Virus record (IMG/VR): IMGVR_UViG_3300036766_000359
Span: 1 to 64,000 of that record
Length of the DNA: 64,000 bases
DNA from: a virus
Direction: 5' to 3' (one strand)
The position numbers and the translations under genes are program-made. Positions 57,758-64,000 of this stretch are shown here, piece after piece. The notes under the pieces were generated by a model. That model was not told where the DNA came from. It did not search any database and saw nothing but the letters and a program-made list of their open reading frames with translations. Each line of letters opens with the position of its first letter. The stretch's first letter is position 1.

Positions 57758-58600
57758 CTAAACCGCGATGGACTTAGCACGTTTTTCTTTAAATTTTTTG
57801 GTGTAAAAACGACGGCATCGACGACACTCATAATAAACAATACCATTACGAGTCAAAGAAAAACATTCTTCTAAAGAAACCTGTCCATGCTTTTTACATA
57901 ATTTGTGAGTTTGTGTTTGGGTTGGTCTAGGCATTGCGTGCCTCATTCTTATTCCAGTCATACGTTCATCAGCTTTCTGCCTCTGAATAATGGACATTCT
58001 AATCTTCGATTCTTCAGTATGTCTTCGACCTGTTAACTTCTGTGAAATCTTTTTACGTGTTTCTAAACTAACAGTCTTGTATTTAAGTGCTTCAGAAATT
58101 TTTCTGCATGTCTCTTCGGACATTACATGACCTCTCAACGCAGAAGATAACTTCGAGCGGACATCCGAAGACTTCTTATGTCCAAGCATACGACATGATA
58201 TTGCAGAACGAACTTCTGCACTTAAAACTCGGCCTGTATTAATTAAAGACATCTTTGATCTAAAATCTTGACTGGAAAAAATGGCTGAATTAATACGTGA
58301 ACCTCCACCTTTCATAATGTTGAATCCTATTTTTGGATCTCGTGTTCCTTCTTGTTCAATTATTGCAAATTCGGTGGCGTTAGCTCCTTCAAGATCCCAG
58401 CTCATTGCAAGAACTTGATGTTCAAACGCATCTTTCCCATATAGACGGATCGCGTTTGCAAAATGAGATCTACTGTCCTTAACATGCTTGGACTGTGAGC
58501 AATGTTGGTTCCAACGATGCATCATCGTATACTGAGTCAAGCCAATATAACGACGTCCGGTATCAATATGGGTATGACAGTAAATGGTCCAGTATTTCAT
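57758..58600 (-). CDS. GIY-YIG homing endonuclease between terminase genes (paralogue 4)
   Basis: The 280-residue protein has the family GIY-YIG core (YWTIYCHTHIDTGRRYIGLT, MMHRWNQHCSQ, EFAIIEQEGTRDP). The second half has NUMOD3-like units (LSAEVRSAISCRMLGHKKSS, SEETCRKISEALKYKTVSLE) and a C-terminal Cys pair (CKKHGQ...CRRCRRF). It is closest to the copy at 3.4-4.3 kb in its first 95 residues. A short MDWV-like frame precedes it. Insertion beside terminase targets a highly conserved locus. Confidence 0.85.
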   Translation of the reverse strand: MKYWTIYCHTHIDTGRRYIGLTQYTMMHRWNQHCSQSKHVKDSRSHFANAIRLYGKDAFEHQVLAMSWDLEGANATEFAIIEQEGTRDPKIGFNIMKGGGSRINSAIFSSQDFRSKMSLINTGRVLSAEVRSAISCRMLGHKKSSDVRSKLSSALRGHVMSEETCRKISEALKYKTVSLETRKKISQKLTGRRHTEESKIRMSIIQRQKADERMTGIRMRHAMPRPTQTQTHKLCKKHGQVSLEECFSLTRNGIVYYECRRCRRFYTKKFKEKRAKSIAV

Positions 58601-58615
58601 ATCAGACCCAATCCA

Positions 58616-59194
58616 TTAAAGTTCTAGCCTCTTCTCCCAGTCCTCCATGTCAGCTTCCATTTGTTTAAAAACAACATCAATAGTAGACTCTGGAAGGTCT
58701 GATTTTGACATCGAACTGTAAACAAATTCCATCCACACATGGAGAATTTGTTTAAATTTTGGACTTTTCAAATCAAATCTATCAGACCTAAAGTTTTCTT
58801 GTCGTTTATTAAGTATGTCGGCAAGTTGACGAAGAGAGGCTATTCTGGATATTGTATAGTTAGCAGTGTTTTTTCCCTCTTCAGTAGCTTTTCGTCGTTC
58901 ATACTTTAAATGGGATAATTCTTCAGTTATCTCTTCTAAGACAACATCGATTACATCCGATATTGAAGCTTTTTCGGCAACAACACGAACAAGCTTCTGG
59001 GAAGACACGAAATTTTCCCGTTTACGGATTTCCCGTTCAATGGATTTCGGGTCTATGAGTTCTGGTATTGATACATCAGAACCTTGACCAACTATATAGT
59101 CAGCACCGACTTCCCCGGCGTCAACCTTTTTACCGCCAGGAAATGTAATTACCTGACCGTTCTTTCCCTTATCCTCGTCTTTATCGTCACTCAT
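58616..59194 (-). CDS. Possible small terminase or head-assembly protein
   Basis: The 192-residue protein is acidic at the start and mostly helical after residue 50 (SIEREIRKRENFVSSQKLVR, then IDVVLEEITEELSHLKYERR). It lies upstream of the large terminase, where small terminase genes usually are; size fits too. I see no clear helix-turn-helix DNA-binding domain. The call is from position and helical content only. A scaffold-related or unassigned structural role is the alternative. Confidence 0.45.
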   Translation of the reverse strand: MSDDKDEDKGKNGQVITFPGGKKVDAGEVGADYIVGQGSDVSIPELIDPKSIEREIRKRENFVSSQKLVRVVAEKASISDVIDVVLEEITEELSHLKYERRKATEEGKNTANYTISRIASLRQLADILNKRQENFRSDRFDLKSPKFKQILHVWMEFVYSSMSKSDLPESTIDVVFKQMEADMEDWEKRLEL

Positions 59195-59264
59195 TTACTG
59201 ACAATACGCGCTGTCAGGAAAAGTTGTGCTTAACTAGACAGACCTGCGGTCAGACAGATTTAGC

Positions 59265-61220
59265 CTAACAAACTCCACCAGGGATAAAGAAATCAGGTCC
59301 CTTTGACCTTACTCCCCCAAAGTCAACGGATAACTCACTTGAGAGCTCATACTTCTCAACGGGGTTCTCAACAGCAATACGTGGCTGGATTACAGGCAGT
59401 TTCCGGGAAGCAGCGACGTGCTCCCGAACTTGCGCAGGAACCTGCCTGATAATGCCTTTTGCGTACTTGGAACACCATCCCGGTGCCGTCTGAAGGGTGC
59501 ACCCGGTACATTGACCAGCTGCGAGAACGTACGGGGCTCCTTGCTTACGGAAGTGCTTCGCTCCGCTTGTACAACCCTTACCATAGTCATGGTATGCAGT
59601 AGGGTCAATGAAATAGGTACCCTGGATACCATCATCTAAAGAGGCCCGACGACCAATCTCAGGAACCTGGCGAAGGTCATCCGTCGAATAACGGTTGAGG
59701 AGTGACTCTTGAAGAGAGCGGCCGGAAAGACCGGTATTCATCATATGAGATAACGTCTTGCGAACTTCTTCTGGATCCATATCAGAAGCGACGTTCACAT
59801 CACTACGACCAGGATCCCCGTAATGAGCAGAGGAGCGCGAACCACCGTATTCAGTCGGTTTGGTAGAAACTGGAGACTCGTAAAGGTTAGCTTGAGAAAC
59901 AAGCTTCACCCAAGAAGAATTCTCAGAAACACCAGCAAGGGCCAAAGATGCCTGGTCAGAAGCAACCCGACCTTGAGCGACAGCCCTTCCGATAGCTAGT
60001 TCAAAAGCTTCTCGCCCGACATCTGACTTCGAAGCCATGATACTACAACAAGACCTGATTGCAGCACAAGCACCGTCAGAGGCACCGTTGCAAATGGAAC
60101 AAGATGCAGAACGACGAACAGCGTAATCGGGAGAAAACCCACGTTTATTTATCAAGGACAAAGTATTGCGACATCCACCAAGAGCGTCAATGTCGAAATA
60201 CGTATGACCAAGAATGCCATATTCGCTTGCAAGCGCACGAAGACTCGGGTCCGTTGATGCCACCAAAGCATTACGGTCATCAGCACCTTGCATCATTCGA
60301 CGAGCGTACTTAACCCAAGACGAGGAAGGAGCACTATCACGTTTCGGGGCCTGAACAGAATTCGCAGCGATGAAACTAGACACATCATCACTGGTAATGC
60401 GCTGTTTCGTGGCAGCAGGCTGATAATGAGAAGTCTGAGTCTCACTATCTCGAAGAGCTATCGGAGACTTCAAGAAAGCAGACCGAAGACGATCTTTCCA
60501 CTCACGACCAGAAATTGTGCTACCGTCTACAGATAAAGGTCGTTTTTCTGCAGCCAACCGAGGGGCATAATGGGAGGCAACACTCGCACTCCATGGAACT
60601 TCACTAACAACCTTTTTACCACCGAAGGTTGAGCATGTTCCGGTGTTATGACAGTTACATCCATTTCTACCGCCACACCCTCCGATAACGAAGATTGCAT
60701 TTTTCCCGAAAGTCGTAGCGTATTTACGTTCTTTCGGGTCGCGGTGAGCATTCGGGAAATGACTAGCGTCAATATAAACGTTTCCAAGGACGCCGCGCTC
60801 GAGCATGACTTCACGGATGGCATCCGAAGCAAATCTAATATCCGCTGGAGCGAATTCAAGACGGACTCGTTTTTCGATGTCTGAAGAAGAAAGACCAGCC
60901 ATTACGAGTTTGGCAACACGATTTCGAATCGGAACAGTTTGGTCCGCGTCAGATATCTTCGGCGTAATCGGGTTCTGGTTTACGATCGTGTGCGGTCGCA
61001 ACGGGATGACATGGGGTACCCCGTCATCCTTTGGGTCAACAACAAGAGCTTTTTGGAGCTCGGGAATTATGTCCAGATTCTGACGTGGCAACGCTTCAAG
61101 AGATCTATACTCTTCTTCATCAACTGACAGCCAAGAAAGATCAGAAATCCCCTGATTGTGAATCAGTGTCGAAATGTCACCAAGACCACGCTCGGTATAA
61201 GTATCTTTTTTATCTGCCAT
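59265..61220 (-). CDS. Virion-region protein with three Cys-rich repeats
   Basis: The start is the ATG at 61220 with AGAGG before it. The 651-residue product carries three roughly 100-residue repeats. Each opens with a helical stretch and G-x-x-G-x-x-Y-(I/F)-D (GVLGNVYIDASHF, GILGHTYFDIDAL, GIQGTYFIDPTAY) and ends in a Cys cluster: GGCGGRNGCNCHNTGTC; CSICNGASDGACAAIRSCC; CTGCTLQTAPGWC. The arrangement suggests a metal-binding or disulfide-linked domain repeated three times. It precedes the small and large terminase candidates. I do not recognise a family; structural or injected proteins are candidates. Confidence 0.6.
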   Translation of the reverse strand: MADKKDTYTERGLGDISTLIHNQGISDLSWLSVDEEEYRSLEALPRQNLDIIPELQKALVVDPKDDGVPHVIPLRPHTIVNQNPITPKISDADQTVPIRNRVAKLVMAGLSSSDIEKRVRLEFAPADIRFASDAIREVMLERGVLGNVYIDASHFPNAHRDPKERKYATTFGKNAIFVIGGCGGRNGCNCHNTGTCSTFGGKKVVSEVPWSASVASHYAPRLAAEKRPLSVDGSTISGREWKDRLRSAFLKSPIALRDSETQTSHYQPAATKQRITSDDVSSFIAANSVQAPKRDSAPSSSWVKYARRMMQGADDRNALVASTDPSLRALASEYGILGHTYFDIDALGGCRNTLSLINKRGFSPDYAVRRSASCSICNGASDGACAAIRSCCSIMASKSDVGREAFELAIGRAVAQGRVASDQASLALAGVSENSSWVKLVSQANLYESPVSTKPTEYGGSRSSAHYGDPGRSDVNVASDMDPEEVRKTLSHMMNTGLSGRSLQESLLNRYSTDDLRQVPEIGRRASLDDGIQGTYFIDPTAYHDYGKGCTSGAKHFRKQGAPYVLAAGQCTGCTLQTAPGWCSKYAKGIIRQVPAQVREHVAASRKLPVIQPRIAVENPVEKYELSSELSVDFGGVRSKGPDFFIPGGVC

Positions 61221-61596
61221 CACCAACCTCTAACATTTTCAAATCCGCAATTACGCTCGAAAGGCTCGCAACGCAGTGTTTAAGTTTAGAAGATGTTTCG
61301 GGGATGGTAGCACTCGTCTCCAATTTGATAAGCTCACCAAGAATTGAAGATATGGATACCATACCATCCGAGGCCGTCTTAGCAATGGGAAATTCGTCAA
61401 GAACATCTTTCACGAATACCGAGTGGCGAAGTTTTAGGCACCGGATAATATCCGATGCTAAAAATTGTGGTTGATTAAGATTTGACAAGAACGCCATAAC
61501 ATGTCGTCGAGTTAATTCCTTCTTCCCAAACTTCTTCATGAAGTCTTGGGTTAAATCTGATACTAATAGTATATTAGTTGCTCGACGTTTTTCCAT
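61210..61596 (-). CDS. Small helical protein
   Basis: The start is taken at the ATG at 61596, which has GGAG nine bases upstream; 61611 and a TTG at 61632 are alternatives. The 128-residue product is helical and slightly acidic (TNILLVSDLTQDFMKKFGKK, then LSSVIADLKMLEVGDGR). Its end overlaps the start of the Cys-rich gene by 11 bp, suggesting coupled translation. No family is seen. Confidence 0.5.
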   Translation of the reverse strand: MEKRRATNILLVSDLTQDFMKKFGKKELTRRHVMAFLSNLNQPQFLASDIIRCLKLRHSVFVKDVLDEFPIAKTASDGMVSISSILGELIKLETSATIPETSSKLKHCVASLSSVIADLKMLEVGDGR

Positions 61597-61621
61597 ATGA
61601 TCAGTCTCCATCACAAAGTTA

Positions 61622-63937
61622 TTAACTAACAAGATGAATATTACTCAATAAATCGAGCGCGGATGAAATCCGGTCAGAAAATGTGGTAGCTAGATTCAAA
61701 CGTTTTTTTGCTGCTTCACGAGCATACCAAAAACTATCATTAACTAGTTTAGTCAAGACCTCTTGAGACGTACTCGGATTCCCGGCCACATTAGTGCGAA
61801 CTATGTCATTTTCATCTTCGGATAATTTAGTCAAGATCTTTTGAGACGTATTTGGATTCTTGGCTAAACTCTGACGAACAGCATAACTCTCGTCATTAGC
61901 TAGTTTATTCAAAATTTCTACAGGCGTATTCGGATTCCCGGCCACACCCTCACGAACACGATTACTTTCATCGTCAGATAACTTAATCAACACCTCTGGT
62001 GGTGCATGCTTTACATAAGCTATACTCGAACGAATATCATTATCCCAATGATTATTACCATTATTATTATTAGCTAACTCAATCAACACTTCTGGAGGCG
62101 TATTCGGATTTTCAATTACAAGAACACGTTGACCCGTTTCATAACTAGCTAGTTCACTTAATATTTCTGGTGATGTCTTTGGACTCTTGGCTAAGTATTT
62201 AAAAATTTTGCCATCTTTCTTAGCCATTTTTTTCAAGATATCTTGAGACATATTCGGATTACTGATCGCACCATCACGAACCTCCCAACGTTCATCATTA
62301 ACTAACTTAGCCAAGGTTTCTGGGGGCGTTCTATGATTATAAGAAATACCCTGACGAACAGTATAGAATTTGTCATCATGTAGTTTAGTCAAGATTTTTA
62401 GATTAACATTTGGATTCCTGACTACGTACGAACGAACCTCCCAGTGTTCATCATCAGATAGTTTATCTAGTGTCTCTGATGACGTCATCGGATTATTGGC
62501 TACACCTGAACGAACAATGTAATCCCGATCGTTAGCTAATTTATCCAAAGTATCCGCAGGTAATTTTGAATTCTTTGATAAGGAAAAACGAATCCTTGAA
62601 TCCTCATCGTTAGCTAGTTTAACAAGTGCTTCTGGAGGCGCACTAGAATTATTAGACACATAACTACGGACGCCATAATTTGCATCATCAGATAACTTAG
62701 TCAACACCTCTGGAGGTGTATTACGATTCTTAGCAATCTCAAAACGAATTGAAATATTTTCATCGTCAGATAATATTACTAAAACTTCCACTGGAACGTT
62801 ACGATTCTTTAACAAAAACAAACGAACTACATAATCAACGTCATTAGATAACTTAATCAACACCTCTGGAGGTGTGTTAGGATTCTTGGCTATGTTCTGA
62901 CGAACAGGGTTATTTTCGTCATTAGATAACTTAGTCAACACTTCTGGAGGTGCATTCTCATTACCGGATATTTCCTTACGAACACGTATATTCGAGTTAT
63001 TAGATAACCCATCAAAGAATTCAGGAGGAGCATAACTTATACCTCTTCCTGACTGTAAACCATTTTTCTCAATCCACTTCCATACATACAAACGATATTT
63101 TTTCGATGGTTCTGAGTTCTTCTTTCCTTTTACTTGTTCAATTTCGCCATCATCGGTAAGTTCGATTGTTATATGTGGTTTGTTATCGGAGTCACGAAGG
63201 CTGAATATCTTGGTGCCATTTTCAACTTGATCTTTGTATGAACCAACGCAATGACCCATTAAAGTACCTTCAGCGTCTAGGTCCTCTACGGGAACGAGAA
63301 CCATCGTGTATCCATCACCAAAGTCATAGTCTACATCATTTGTTTTGTAAGAAACACTTTCATCCGATTCAACAAAACTTTCATGCCATTCGTCTGATAA
63401 CTCTTTAGCTTCTTCAAAATCGAGTTTTTCAAGATCTGGTTCTTGATCTCTAATCCAATCAGATATGTTGGTTAACTCTTCCGATTCTGGAGGTTCTAAA
63501 CCATTCTCGATTTTGGTCGCTAACCACTTAGCAGTGTTTTTTTCTTTAATCTTATAATCTTCAATGATTTGAATAGTTTCAGCACTAAATAGTGGCCCAG
63601 ATTTTGCCAATTCTTGCAAACGTTCATAGTATGAACGAGCATCTTCTGATTTGTCTCGTTTATTTGTCTTCTGAAGTTTTTTTAAATTTAGATCAACCAA
63701 ATAATCTAAACTATTAGCAAGATGAATGTTATCAAGTATATCGAGCACGGACGAAATTCGATCAGAAAATGCCAAATAATCCGTTGATACGACAATACTA
63801 CCACCATCTTGAAGGTCACTTCTATCATAGTCAACATTCTCAAGAAAATCTTCGGATGGGTGACCACTCGGTCCAGATATGTCCTCTGTTTCATGACCAG
63901 ACCAGAAATTGCCGAGAGAATTCAAGAAGTTATCCAT
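61622..63937 (-). CDS. PcfJ-like protein with about 16 LRV repeats, bracketed by FSDRISS modules
   Basis: The 771 residues have three parts. Residues 55-80 contain AFSDRISSVLDILDNIHLAN. A PcfJ-like domain (TMVLVPVEDLDAEGTLMGHC, VGSYKDQVENGTKIFSLRDS, EQVKGKKNSEPS) spans about 205-285. About 16 LRV units of 26 residues follow (PPEVLTKLSDDANYGVRSYV and similar). The last 20 residues repeat the bracket (TFSDRISSALDLLSNIHLVS). The frame is open upstream to the window edge, so the start may lie further out. The PcfJ-plus-solenoid fusion suggests a protein or DNA binding scaffold. Function unknown; head location inferred from context. Confidence 0.7.
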   Translation of the reverse strand: MDNFLNSLGNFWSGHETEDISGPSGHPSEDFLENVDYDRSDLQDGGSIVVSTDYLAFSDRISSVLDILDNIHLANSLDYLVDLNLKKLQKTNKRDKSEDARSYYERLQELAKSGPLFSAETIQIIEDYKIKEKNTAKWLATKIENGLEPPESEELTNISDWIRDQEPDLEKLDFEEAKELSDEWHESFVESDESVSYKTNDVDYDFGDGYTMVLVPVEDLDAEGTLMGHCVGSYKDQVENGTKIFSLRDSDNKPHITIELTDDGEIEQVKGKKNSEPSKKYRLYVWKWIEKNGLQSGRGISYAPPEFFDGLSNNSNIRVRKEISGNENAPPEVLTKLSNDENNPVRQNIAKNPNTPPEVLIKLSNDVDYVVRLFLLKNRNVPVEVLVILSDDENISIRFEIAKNRNTPPEVLTKLSDDANYGVRSYVSNNSSAPPEALVKLANDEDSRIRFSLSKNSKLPADTLDKLANDRDYIVRSGVANNPMTSSETLDKLSDDEHWEVRSYVVRNPNVNLKILTKLHDDKFYTVRQGISYNHRTPPETLAKLVNDERWEVRDGAISNPNMSQDILKKMAKKDGKIFKYLAKSPKTSPEILSELASYETGQRVLVIENPNTPPEVLIELANNNNGNNHWDNDIRSSIAYVKHAPPEVLIKLSDDESNRVREGVAGNPNTPVEILNKLANDESYAVRQSLAKNPNTSQKILTKLSEDENDIVRTNVAGNPSTSQEVLTKLVNDSFWYAREAAKKRLNLATTFSDRISSALDLLSNIHLVS

Positions 63938-64000
63938 CGTGACTTCGTTCTTCGTGACTCCGGGAAGGCTGTCCGACTCTTCAGAAGAATATGAACCGGA

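Overview
The window looks like the virion-assembly part of a large tailed bacteriophage genome (Caudoviricetes, probably a jumbo or otherwise uncultivated phage). The evidence is a dense minus-strand array of packaging, head and tail genes: large terminase, portal, prohead protease, scaffold-like protein, a small head protein and a capsid candidate. There are collagen-like and Ig-like fibre proteins, almost no non-coding sequence, and many homing endonucleases and inteins. I saw no rRNA, tRNA or CRISPR array. Background base composition is AT-leaning. The head genes (about 39.9-43.0 kb), one tail/virion gene (26.6-27.6 kb) and the 15.7-19.2 kb tail block are clearly GC-richer. The host cannot be named from this sequence.

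Layout, read in the direction of minus-strand transcription (right to left). 63.9-58.6 kb: a PcfJ-like protein with about 16 leucine-variant (LRV/HEAT-like) repeats, a small helical protein, a protein with three Cys-rich repeats, and a possible small terminase. 57.8-50.6 kb: large terminase, two small proteins, and a portal carrying two inteins. 50.6-45.8 kb: a set of head-region proteins of unknown function sharing a short helical 'RIA' motif, including a second LRV-repeat protein. 45.8-39.9 kb: prohead protease with an intein, scaffold-like protein, small head protein and probable major capsid protein. 39.9-34.9 kb: an HNH-DNA methyltransferase fusion, endonuclease III and small accessory genes, including a 2H phosphoesterase. 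34.9-22.1 kb: further virion proteins, a SWIM zinc-finger protein, a DUF5659-like protein, a dual-specificity phosphatase and Ig-like tail proteins. 22.1-15.7 kb: a collagen/jelly-roll/collagen fibre, small tail proteins and a patatin phospholipase. 15.6-11.2 kb: a 1107-residue GT2-TPR-methyltransferase-GT4 protein and a second glycosyltransferase. 11.2-0 kb: a minimal ATP-dependent ligase, more tail proteins, an actin-like ATPase and a partial PVVE-repeat protein at the left edge.

The selfish-element load is high. There are four paralogous GIY-YIG genes, two tandem-HNH genes, one Vsr-like endonuclease with repeats, one split LAGLIDADG gene, one HNH domain fused to a methyltransferase and three inteins. 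Together they occupy roughly 11.9 kb, close to a fifth of the window, and sit within or between the most conserved packaging and structural genes. Two inteins lack the usual penultimate histidine.

The strongest lead for an undescribed system is a set of head-region proteins that share short terminal or internal helical modules. Two unrelated-looking LRV-array proteins each carry the same module at both their N- and C-termini. I suggest, as inference only, that these modules are capsid-targeting or processing tags for internal head proteins. Candidate promoters include T4-late-like TATAAATA boxes, sigma70-like boxes that would give leaderless transcripts, and a 28-bp repeat placed just downstream of two candidate promoters.
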